Positions 32,356 through 39,445 of a DNA stretch of 64,000 bases are shown here, piece after piece. The stretch comes from Streptomyces rubradiris. GTDB taxonomy: Bacteria > Actinomycetota > Actinomycetes > Streptomycetales > Streptomycetaceae. Positions within the stretch are counted from its first letter, which is position 1. Every line of letters starts with the position of its first letter. The notes under the pieces are model-generated. The model was not told where the DNA came from, did not search any database, and was given only the letters and a program-made list of their open reading frames with translations. Where the stretch lies: NCBI RefSeq assembly GCF_016860525.1, contig NZ_BNEA01000001.1, forward strand, positions 62,001-126,000, read 5' to 3'. The position numbers were made by a program, and so were the translations under genes.

Positions 32356-33009
32356 TCAGGCCCGGCGCAGCGTCATGAAGACGGCCCACAGCCGGTCGTC
32401 GTCCGGGCCCGGCCAGCCTGCGGTGACGTGGCCGAGCGCGTCCTGGGGCGCCGGCGGGCGCTGTCCGGCGACGGGTTCGAGGACGCGGTGGAACCGGAGC
32501 ACCGTGCCGTCCGGGGCGGGCAGCCGCGTGCCGTCGGCGTCGTCGGCCGGTTCGGGCGTGAAGCCGTCCAGGGACAGCGGGGCGCCGGTGCAGGAGCGGA
32601 ACACCTCGTGGTCGGGGGTGTCGCTGACGCTCTGGGCCATCGCCTGGGCCCGGCCCTCGATCAGCGCCAGCACCTCGGTGACCAGGACCGGGTCGTGGCA
32701 GCCGTCGTAGACCCAGCGCGTGCCCAGCACCCCGTGCTCCATGGTGCCGACGAGGGCGTGCTCGGCGCCCTCCAGCGGCGCCCCGCGGTAGGTGAGCGGC
32801 GCCAGGTAGGCCGTCCGTTCGGGGCTCGCGGTGTCGGTGGCGACGATGAACTCGATGCCGACCTCGCCCTCGGGGTCGTCCAGCCGGAAGCCGCCGGACC
32901 GCTCCAGCACCGGGGCGGGGCCGCCGCGGTACCACGCGCGGCCGGGCAGCCAGCCGGCGAGCAGTTCGGTCTTGGTCGGCTTGATGGTGGTGTGGTGGAT
33001 GACGGCCAT
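32356..33009 (-). CDS. Maltokinase N-terminal-cap-like protein
   Basis: 217 aa from ATG 33009. The sequence MAVIHHTTIKPTKTELLAGWLPGRAWYRGG and the later PLTYRGAPLEGAEHALVGTMEHGVLGTRWVYDGCHDP are characteristic of the stand-alone relatives of the maltokinase N-terminal cap (often labelled CG0192-related or glucan-branching-like). There is no kinase domain. It is the last gene, 37 nt after the spherulin-4-like gene, of the exopolysaccharide operon. Its role there is unknown, and a direct enzymatic function should not be assumed from the cap similarity. Confidence 0.75.
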   Translation of the reverse strand: MAVIHHTTIKPTKTELLAGWLPGRAWYRGGPAPVLERSGGFRLDDPEGEVGIEFIVATDTASPERTAYLAPLTYRGAPLEGAEHALVGTMEHGVLGTRWVYDGCHDPVLVTEVLALIEGRAQAMAQSVSDTPDHEVFRSCTGAPLSLDGFTPEPADDADGTRLPAPDGTVLRFHRVLEPVAGQRPPAPQDALGHVTAGWPGPDDDRLWAVFMTLRRA

Positions 33010-33046
33010 GCTGGTCGCTGCCTCCCGGGTGCGGATACTGATCGGC

Positions 33047-33718
33047 TCAGCCTCGCACACCGTCGCCGCCGGTCAGCGCCGGGGTCAACGCGGCCCAGGG
33101 GTTGGGGGGTTCTCCGGTCACCGGCCCGCACACCGCCGCGCCCCGCTCGTGCGCGGTGCGGACCGCGAGCGGGACCAGGGCCTCGGGGACTCCGTAGACC
33201 AGGTGGCACAGCCGCTCGGGCGGCTGCCGGGCGGTCCAGGCCGGGCGGGTGAACGACGACACGTAGGTGCTCCAGTGCCCCTCGAAGGTGACCGTGAGGT
33301 CGGCGAGGCGGACGTAGCCGGGCGCCGGGTGCACGCCCGGATTGAGCACGACGGTCCCGGCGCCCGACCGTCTGAGGTCCCGCACCAGCCGACGGCAGGC
33401 GGGCAGTCCGTCCGGGCCGGCCGTCACCCGGTCCAGGAAGCAGCCGTCGGTCGCGTACCACTCCCGGTGCCGGCGCACCTCCTCGGTGATGTGGGCCCGT
33501 TCCCGCACGCCGTAGTCGGTGTCGACGTAGCCGAGCAGCCGGGCCCCGGCGGCGCGCAGTGCCCGGGCCGCCGCCGTGAACGCGGGGTCGGGGGCGGTAC
33601 CGGGCCCGCTCGCCGGGTTGAGGACGACCGCGTAGGTGCGGTCCGCCGCCCCGACCAGCCGGTGCCAGGCGCCCGGGTCGTCGGCCGGATGCACGTACAG
33701 CGGCACCAGCAGGCTCAC
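33047..33718 (-). CDS. Spherulin-4/Sph3-like glycoside hydrolase (GH135-type)
   Basis: 223 aa, GTG start at 33718 overlapping the stop of the SDR gene (GTGA). The spherulin-4 pattern is clear: LLVPLYVHPADDPGAWHRLV, VVLNPASGPG, LLGYVDTDYGVR, YATDGCFLDRV and VVLNPGVHPAPGYVRLADLTVTFEGHW, a TIM-barrel layout. Fungal Sph3 of this family cleaves GalNAc-containing galactosaminogalactan. Here the Asp of the fungal Asp-Glu active-site pair is kept (FLDR) but the Glu is Arg; the later Glu (TFEGHW) is present. There is no signal peptide, so it would act in the cytosol or be exported by another route. It is part of the PelF-type operon. Confidence 0.75.
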   Translation of the reverse strand: MSLLVPLYVHPADDPGAWHRLVGAADRTYAVVLNPASGPGTAPDPAFTAAARALRAAGARLLGYVDTDYGVRERAHITEEVRRHREWYATDGCFLDRVTAGPDGLPACRRLVRDLRRSGAGTVVLNPGVHPAPGYVRLADLTVTFEGHWSTYVSSFTRPAWTARQPPERLCHLVYGVPEALVPLAVRTAHERGAAVCGPVTGEPPNPWAALTPALTGGDGVRG

Positions 33719-34614
33719 GGCACCCGCTCCCCGGTGGCCGCCCACAGCGCGGCGAGGGCGTCGTCCAGGCTGTGCGCCGGCCGCCAGTCGAGGGCCCGGG
33801 CGGCGGCGGAGATGTCCGAGCACTGCCAGGACACCCGCGCCGAGCGCGCCGAGCCGCCCGCGCTCTCCTCCAGCCGGCCCCGGAACCCGGCCTGCCGGGC
33901 CAGGCCGTGTGCCAGCTCCCGTACCGGTACGGCCGCGCCGCCGCCGATGTTGAGCACCTTCGGCAGCGGGGCGGGGGCGGTGACGGCACGCTCGACCGCG
34001 CGGGCCACATCGCGTACGTCGACGAAGTCGCGGTGGGCGGAGAGGTCCCCGAGGCGCAGTACGGCCTGCGGGTCCCGCCCGGCCGCGCGAAGCAGGGCGG
34101 CGAGCCGGCCGGGCAGGCTCGCGGCGGGCGCTCCCGGCCCGACCGGGTTGCCGACCCGCAGCACCACCGCGTCCAGGGCGGCGGAGGTCACCGCGAGGGT
34201 GCCCGCGAGCTTGGTCGCGCCGTACGGCGCGACCGGGCAGGCGGGTGCCGACTCGGTGACCGGCACGCCCGGGGTGCCCGGCCCGTACTCGGCGGCCGAG
34301 CCCAGGTGCACCAGGCGGGCCGCGGGGGCCGCCGCGCTCAGGGCGGCGCAGAGGGCGGCGGGGCCGCGGGCGTTGACCTCGGCCAGGGTCACGGGGTCGC
34401 CGCCGGTGGCGCCCGCGCAGTTGACCACGGCGTCGGGGGCCGCCGCCGCGAGGGTCTCGGCGAGGCGCTGCGGTCGGTCGCGGGCGAGGTCGGCGCCGAG
34501 TCCGGCACCGGCCGAGCGGCCGGCGGCGAGGACCTGCGCGCCCGGCAGGGCGCGCAGCCGCTCGGCCACGTGGCGGCCCAGGTATCCGGTTCCGCCGAGG
34601 ACGAGAATGCGCAT
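33715..34614 (-). CDS. NAD-dependent nucleotide-sugar epimerase/dehydratase (extended SDR)
   Basis: 299 aa. It has an N-terminal GGTGYLGRHVAERL (G-x-x-G-x-x-G), VVNCAGATGGDPV, LVHLGSAAEYGP, and the catalytic Y-x3-K as YGATKLAG near residue 144. HRDFVDVRDVARAV and WRPAHSLDDALAALW are typical of nucleotide-sugar SDR enzymes. It is probably a UDP-sugar 4-epimerase or reductase feeding the adjacent glycosyltransferase; the exact sugar is not readable from sequence. It is 7 nt downstream of the nucleotidyltransferase gene and translationally coupled to the spherulin-4-like gene. Confidence 0.82.
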   Translation of the reverse strand: MRILVLGGTGYLGRHVAERLRALPGAQVLAAGRSAGAGLGADLARDRPQRLAETLAAAAPDAVVNCAGATGGDPVTLAEVNARGPAALCAALSAAAPAARLVHLGSAAEYGPGTPGVPVTESAPACPVAPYGATKLAGTLAVTSAALDAVVLRVGNPVGPGAPAASLPGRLAALLRAAGRDPQAVLRLGDLSAHRDFVDVRDVARAVERAVTAPAPLPKVLNIGGGAAVPVRELAHGLARQAGFRGRLEESAGGSARSARVSWQCSDISAAARALDWRPAHSLDDALAALWAATGERVP

Positions 34615-34621
34615 GTGGTAC

Positions 34622-35335
34622 TCAGGCTCCCTTGAGCAGCAGGGACTTGCGGGTGGTGAACTCGGCGTTGGCGCGGTCGTAGTCGTCGGGGCGGCCGATG
34701 TCCAGCCAGTATCCGTCGAACTCGTAGGCGTGCGGCGGGTTGTGGGCCTTCAGCAGGTCGAGGACGAGTTCGTCGAAGCCGAGCGGCAGGCCGGGCGTGT
34801 AGTCGTCCAGGGTGGCGCGGCTGAGGCCGTAGACGCCCATGGAGACCTGGTAGTCGAGGCTGGGCTTCTCGGTGAACGCGACGACCTTGCTGGCGTCGGT
34901 GGTGAGCACGCCGAAGTCGATGTGCACCTTGCGGGCGTAGGTGGCGATGGTGAGCGGGGCGCCGGAGTCCCGGTGGTGGCGCAGTACGTCGGCGTAGTCG
35001 AGGTCGGTGAGGACGTCGCCGTTCATCACGAGGAAGGTCTCGGGCAGCCGGTCTCTGAGGCCCAGCAGCGGGCCCATGGTGCCGAGCGGGCTCTCCTCGG
35101 TGGCGTAGTCGACGGTCATGCCCCACTGGGAGCCGTCGCCGACGTAGGCGCGGATGATCTCGCCGAGGTGGCCGATCGCGAGGGTGCAGCGGGTGAAGCC
35201 CGCGGCCGACAGCTGGCGCAGCACGATCTCCAGGATGGCGTGCTGGTCGCCGATCGGGACGAGCGGCTTGGGCAGCGCGGTGGTGTAGGGCCGCAGCCGG
35301 ACGCCCTTGCCTCCGGCCAGGATCACTGCGTGCAT
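34622..35335 (-). CDS. Sugar-phosphate nucleotidyltransferase
   Basis: 237 aa. It has the signature MHAVILAGGKGVRLRPYTTALPKPLVPIGDQHAILEIVLRQL (nucleotide-binding GGxGxRLxPLT-like loop with catalytic Arg and Lys), then FLVMNGDVLTDLDY (metal-binding Asp), and VVAFTEKPSLDYQVSMGVYGLS. It forms NDP-sugar from sugar-1-phosphate and NTP. The length is that of single-domain enzymes without an acetyltransferase half. In this operon it presumably supplies activated hexose for the polymer or for the dehydratase/epimerase neighbours. Confidence 0.88.
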   Translation of the reverse strand: MHAVILAGGKGVRLRPYTTALPKPLVPIGDQHAILEIVLRQLSAAGFTRCTLAIGHLGEIIRAYVGDGSQWGMTVDYATEESPLGTMGPLLGLRDRLPETFLVMNGDVLTDLDYADVLRHHRDSGAPLTIATYARKVHIDFGVLTTDASKVVAFTEKPSLDYQVSMGVYGLSRATLDDYTPGLPLGFDELVLDLLKAHNPPHAYEFDGYWLDIGRPDDYDRANAEFTTRKSLLLKGA

Positions 35336-35374
35336 GGGGCTCCTCCTTGGTGGGGCGATGGGTGCCGGACGGGG

Positions 35375-36376
35375 TCAGATGTTGTAGATGCCGGTCTTGT
35401 AGCGGGCCAGGTTGGCCGGGTCGCGGAAGAACTCCACGGTGTGGGCGAGCCCTTGCTCCAGGGTGTGCGCGGGCTGCCAGCCGGTGGCCCGGGTGAGCCG
35501 GGTGGCGTCGCAGACCAGCCGCATCACCTCGGAGCCCGCGGGCCGGAGGCGGGCGGGGTCGGCGCGGACGTCGAGGTCGGTGTCCATCACCTTGCCGATC
35601 AGCGCGACCAGGTCGCCGACGGAGATCTCGCCGCCGGTGCCGGCGTTGAAGGTGCGGCCGACGACCTGTCCGGCGGGGGCGGTGCCGACGGCGAGGAACG
35701 CCCGGGCGGTGTCCTTGACGAAGGTGAAGTCCCGGGTGGGCCTGAGGTCGCCGAGGGTGATGGTGCGTTCGCCCGCCGCGACCTGGCCGATGACGGTGGG
35801 GATGACGGCGCGCATGGACTGCCGGGGCCCGAAGGTGTTGAACGGCCGCAGGGTGACGACGGGGGTGTCGAAGCTGGCGTGGTAGCTGTCGGCGAGCCGG
35901 TCCCCGCCGGCCTTCGAAGCGGCGTACGGGGACTGGGTGTTGATGGGGTGGTCCTCGGTGATGGGCACCGTCTGGGCGGTGCCGTAGGTCTCGCTGGTGG
36001 AGGTGTGCACCAGCCGGGGGGTGCCGAGGGCACGGACGGCCTCCAGCACGTTGAGGGTGCCGGTGACGTTGGTGTCCACGTAACTGTGCGGCGCCTGGTA
36101 GGAGTACGGGATCGCGATGAGGGCGGCCAGGTGGTAGGCGATGTCGGCGCCGTCGAGCAGGGCGCGCACCGAACCGGGGTCGCGGACGTCGCCGAGGACG
36201 ATCTCCACCTGGTCCAGCACGTCGGGGGCGAGGGTCTCCAGCCAGCCGTAGGAGGAGAAGGAGTTGTACTGGGCCATGGCTCTGACCCGGTGTCCGGAGG
36301 CGACCAGGGCCTCGGTGAGGTGGGAGCCGATGAAGCCCTCGGCTCCGGTGACGGCGGCGAGCGGTACGGAGGTCAA
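35375..36376 (-). CDS. NAD-dependent 4,6-dehydratase/epimerase, LegB-like extended SDR
   Basis: 333 aa. It opens AAVTGAEGFIGSHLTEALVASGHRVRAMAQYNSFSSYGWLETL, the pattern of LegB-type UDP-GlcNAc 4,6-dehydratases and related epimerases. The LVHTSTSETYGTAQ strand, the active-site YAASKAGGDRLADSYH, LRPFNTFGPRQSMRAVIPTVI, and TRDFTFVKDTARAFLAVG follow. It acts on a nucleotide-linked hexose, probably UDP-N-acetylhexosamine. It lies 42 nt after the membrane-protein gene and 39 nt before the nucleotidyltransferase. Confidence 0.87.
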   Translation of the reverse strand: MTSVPLAAVTGAEGFIGSHLTEALVASGHRVRAMAQYNSFSSYGWLETLAPDVLDQVEIVLGDVRDPGSVRALLDGADIAYHLAALIAIPYSYQAPHSYVDTNVTGTLNVLEAVRALGTPRLVHTSTSETYGTAQTVPITEDHPINTQSPYAASKAGGDRLADSYHASFDTPVVTLRPFNTFGPRQSMRAVIPTVIGQVAAGERTITLGDLRPTRDFTFVKDTARAFLAVGTAPAGQVVGRTFNAGTGGEISVGDLVALIGKVMDTDLDVRADPARLRPAGSEVMRLVCDATRLTRATGWQPAHTLEQGLAHTVEFFRDPANLARYKTGIYNI

Positions 36377-36418
36377 CTGAGGTGTCCTTCCGGTGGTTTG
36401 GCGGGGGGGGGGACGGGG

Positions 36419-37816
36419 TCAGACGTGCCGGGCGGGCCGGCCGAGGAGCAGCAGCGCGTACGTCACCAGGGCCAGGACGGCGGCGGCGCAGCACAGCGGC
36501 AGGACGGCGGGGCCGGACGGCGGGCGGAGCGTCGGGGCGAGGCCGGCCACCGCGGCGGCGGCCAGGCAGATGACGGCCGGCGGCCAGGCGGTCCCGAACG
36601 CCTGGAGGAGCAGCGCGGTCCACAGGGTGGCCGCGAGGAGCAGCAGGGGGGCCGGGGCGGCTCCGGTCAGCCGGGCGGCGGGCAGCAGCGGCAGCAGGTA
36701 GGCGCCCAGGCAGCCGGCCAGGACGGCGGCGGAGCGCAGCAGGAATCCGGCGGGGGTCGCGGTGGCGCGCAGCGCGGCCACGGACAGGCCCCGGTAGCGG
36801 TACAGCAGCCATTCGGCGGGGCCCATGCTGACCGTCAGCACGATCACCGCGTACGGCTCGTGCCGTCCCTCCAGCAGCACCAGCACCCCGGCGGCCAGGC
36901 CGAACAGCCCGTACGGCAGGGACCACAGCGGCCGGGGCCGGGGGCCGCCCGCGCCGGCGGCCGGGGTGGCGAGGGCGCCGCGCAGGACGTGGCCGGTGGC
37001 GGCGACGGTGGCGACGAGGGCCAGCAGCGGCAGCCCGGCGCGCACCAGGGGGCCGGGTTCCCACCAGGGCAGGGCGGCGGCGCCCGCGATCAGCGGGGTC
37101 AGCGCGGCGAGCAGCAGCCGCTCGCGGGCCAGGACGAGCAGGACGCCGGCCGCCGCCAGGTACAGCGACTGGGCCGCCGCCGCGAGCAGCACGGGAGGGG
37201 GGCCGGCGAGCGGGGCCGCGACGGCGGTGGCGAGGGCGGCGCCGAACGGGGCGCCGGTCAGCAGGGTGCGGGCGGCTTCCCGGCGGCCGGTGGCCAGCCG
37301 CAGGTGGGCGCGGTGGCCGAGGGCCTGGCCCCAGGCCCAGGAGACCAGGCCGGCGACGATCGGGGCGGTGGCGTGCCGGCCGGGGTGCCACAGCGGCGCG
37401 GTGAGCAGGTAGGCGAGGCCGGGCAGGGCGAACAGCACCCCGCGCAGCAGGCAGCGCAGGGTGTCCGGGCGCCAGGGGTCGGCGGCGGGCGGGGGCTCCG
37501 GGTAGCTGCGGGGCACCTGTTCGTACAGGGCGGTGGCGAGGGAGAAGAGGTTCGGGTGGCCGTAGCGCTGCTTGATCTGTTCGGCGGTCAGGCCCTCGGC
37601 CTCCAGCAGGGCGGCGACCTCGTAGGGGTGGACGGCGGGGCCGATGCGGTCGGCGAGGGCGGCGGCCAGCCGGCTCACCGCCTCCGGGTCGGGGACGTGG
37701 CCGGGCAGCCGCAGGGCGAGGGTGCGGTCGTCGCCGCGGGCCGGTGCCTGGGCGAGCCGCAGGGCGAGGGTGTCCTGTTCGGTGCCGCCCGGTTCGAGCG
37801 CCATGGGCCCGCTCAT
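36419..37816 (-). CDS. Polytopic membrane protein partnered with PelF-type glycosyltransferase
   Basis: 465 aa. The ATG at 37816 overlaps the glycosyltransferase stop (ATGA). Residues 1-125 are soluble and include VHPYEVAALLEAEGLTAEQIKQRYGHPNLFSLATALYEQVP, a helical module. From about 130 there are ten to twelve hydrophobic segments to the C-terminus (LGRPARHV end). There is no sequence match I can name with confidence; size and topology resemble PelG, the exporter or scaffold of Pel polymers. The tight coupling suggests it forms an export complex with the glycosyltransferase in the membrane. Confidence 0.75.
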   Translation of the reverse strand: MSGPMALEPGGTEQDTLALRLAQAPARGDDRTLALRLPGHVPDPEAVSRLAAALADRIGPAVHPYEVAALLEAEGLTAEQIKQRYGHPNLFSLATALYEQVPRSYPEPPPAADPWRPDTLRCLLRGVLFALPGLAYLLTAPLWHPGRHATAPIVAGLVSWAWGQALGHRAHLRLATGRREAARTLLTGAPFGAALATAVAAPLAGPPPVLLAAAAQSLYLAAAGVLLVLARERLLLAALTPLIAGAAALPWWEPGPLVRAGLPLLALVATVAATGHVLRGALATPAAGAGGPRPRPLWSLPYGLFGLAAGVLVLLEGRHEPYAVIVLTVSMGPAEWLLYRYRGLSVAALRATATPAGFLLRSAAVLAGCLGAYLLPLLPAARLTGAAPAPLLLLAATLWTALLLQAFGTAWPPAVICLAAAAVAGLAPTLRPPSGPAVLPLCCAAAVLALVTYALLLLGRPARHV

Positions 37817-39324
37817 CCGGCCAGGCTCCCCGCGGCGGCCCGCAGGCGCTGCCCGCGGCCGGCGGGTTCGGGCAACGGACGGGCGTGGCAGGGCAGTTCG
37901 AGGTAGATGGAGCGGAAGGTGTCGATGGTCTGGCGCAGGGTGAACTGTTCGATCACCCGCAGCCGGGCGGCCTCGCCCATGGTCCGGCGGCGCCTGGCGT
38001 CGCCGAGCAGTTCGAGTGCCGCCGCCGCCATGCGGTCCGGGTCGCGCGGCGGGACGACGAGGCCGGTGTCGCCGACGGCCTCGCGGACCCCGCCGACGTC
38101 GGTGGAGACGGTGGCCCGGCCGCAGGACATGGCCTCGATCAGGGTGAACGGGAAGCCCTCGCTGATGCTGGAGAGCATCACCACGTTCCCGGCCGCGTAG
38201 GCGTCCTTGATGTCGTCGACCCGGCCCTCGAAGGTGACGGCGTCGGCGTGGCCCAGGTCGGCGGCGAGCGCCTCGCAGCGTTCCCGGTACGACTCCCCGC
38301 CGCGGGGGGTGCCGCCGAAGAGGCGCAGCCGCGCCTCGGGTATCTCCTTGCGGACCAGGGCGAAGGCGCGGATGAGGGTCTCCAGGTCCTTGATGGGGTC
38401 GACCCGGCCGGCCCAGCTGAGGGTGGGTGTCTCCGGTTCGGGGCCGGCGGGCGGGAAGGCGGCCGGGTCCACGCCGTTGTAGACGGTGCGGATGGACCGG
38501 GGGTCGGCGCCGCCCTGTTCCTCCCACAGCCGGTTGTAGCGGTTTCCGGGGGTGATCAGGGCGGCCCGCCGGTAGCTCTCCTCGGCCAGCAGCCGGAAGA
38601 AGCCGAGGACGACGGCCTTCACCGGCCAGCGGTAGGGGGCGGTGCGATAGCCGAGGTAACGTTCCCGCAGGTAGACGCCGTGCTCGGTGAGCAGCAGCGG
38701 CACCTGGTGCCGCTCCAGGCCGGCCAGGCCGGGCAGGACGGCCACGCCGCCGCTGACCGCGTGGGCCACACCGTGCCGGGGCGGGGGCGCGGCGAGCGGG
38801 CGCAGGGCGTGTTCCAGCAGGGTGGTGGCGGTGACCGCGTCGTGCAGGGTGGGCCGGGCCTCCCGGACGGGCAGGCCGGGGCGGTTCCACACCCCGGCGA
38901 GCAGGGAGACGGCCCGGTCGCCGCGCAGGAAGGCGCTCAGCGTGCCCTCGGCTGCGGCCTGGGCCAGGGCGTACAGCGCGGCCGGGAACCGGTCCTCGGC
39001 CCCCGGGTCGAGCAGCGCGGTCAGGAAGCGTTCGTAGGCGTCGGCGAGCCGGGAGGCGGCCCGGCCCCGGGGCGGGCGGCCCTCGGGCGGGGCGCCCCAC
39101 ATGGGCACCGACAGCACGCTGTGGACGTGGCCGGGCAGTTCCCATACGACGGGTTCGCGTCCGGTGCCGGTGACGGCGATGACGTCGAAGCCGAGGTCGG
39201 GCATGCCCTGGACGAGCTGGTCGCACCAGACGCTGACGCCGCCATGGCTGTGCGGGTAGGTGCCTTCGGTGAGGAGGGTGACGTGCGCCGCGCCGGGGCG
39301 GCGCGCGCCGTGCTGAACGTGCAT
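37813..39324 (-). CDS. PelF-type GT4 glycosyltransferase
   Basis: 503 aa. The N-terminal signature VTLLTEGTYPHSHGGVSVWCDQLVQGMPDLGFDVIAVTG (about 15-53) is diagnostic of PelF-like GT4 enzymes. The acceptor domain continues with LLLTEHGVYLRERYL. The donor domain has TVYNGVDPAAF, SWAGRVDPIKDLETLIRAF and the E-x7-E motif EGFPFTLIEAMSCGRATVSTDVGG (about 415-440). PelF uses UDP-GalNAc/GlcNAc-type donors in the cytosol to build Pel polysaccharide. This gene starts the minus-strand operon; an unlinked terminator sits between it and the upstream deacetylase gene. Confidence 0.88.
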   Translation of the reverse strand: MHVQHGARRPGAAHVTLLTEGTYPHSHGGVSVWCDQLVQGMPDLGFDVIAVTGTGREPVVWELPGHVHSVLSVPMWGAPPEGRPPRGRAASRLADAYERFLTALLDPGAEDRFPAALYALAQAAAEGTLSAFLRGDRAVSLLAGVWNRPGLPVREARPTLHDAVTATTLLEHALRPLAAPPPRHGVAHAVSGGVAVLPGLAGLERHQVPLLLTEHGVYLRERYLGYRTAPYRWPVKAVVLGFFRLLAEESYRRAALITPGNRYNRLWEEQGGADPRSIRTVYNGVDPAAFPPAGPEPETPTLSWAGRVDPIKDLETLIRAFALVRKEIPEARLRLFGGTPRGGESYRERCEALAADLGHADAVTFEGRVDDIKDAYAAGNVVMLSSISEGFPFTLIEAMSCGRATVSTDVGGVREAVGDTGLVVPPRDPDRMAAAALELLGDARRRRTMGEAARLRVIEQFTLRQTIDTFRSIYLELPCHARPLPEPAGRGQRLRAAAGSLAG

Positions 39325-39393
39325 CGATGGGGCTCCACGGCCGAGGTGTGGGGTGGTCGTGTGGTTCCGGCGCGCCGGTGGGCGGGCCGGAGC

Positions 39394-39430
39394 GGGGCCC
39401 GTCCGCCCCGTGCGGGAGCGGACGGGCCCC
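39394..39430 (-). terminator. Terminator of the Agd3-like gene
   Basis: A perfect 13-bp stem GGGGCCCGTCCGC / GCGGACGGGCCCC with an 11-nt loop, starting 16 nt after the stop codon of the deacetylase gene on the minus strand. It separates that gene from the glycosyltransferase operon, so the two are distinct transcription units. Confidence 0.85.
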
Positions 39431-39445
39431 GGGGCCGGTGCGCGT

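Noticed and set aside
36400..36420. Run of ten G as a frameshift site
   Set aside because: It lies between genes, in the 42-nt gap, and not in a coding frame; slippage there would not change a protein.
32831..37906. A 1691-codon open frame on the plus strand across the exopolysaccharide operon
   Set aside because: It is antisense to several well-supported minus-strand genes, is low-complexity (Gly/Arg/Val), and has no ribosome site. It arises from high GC content.
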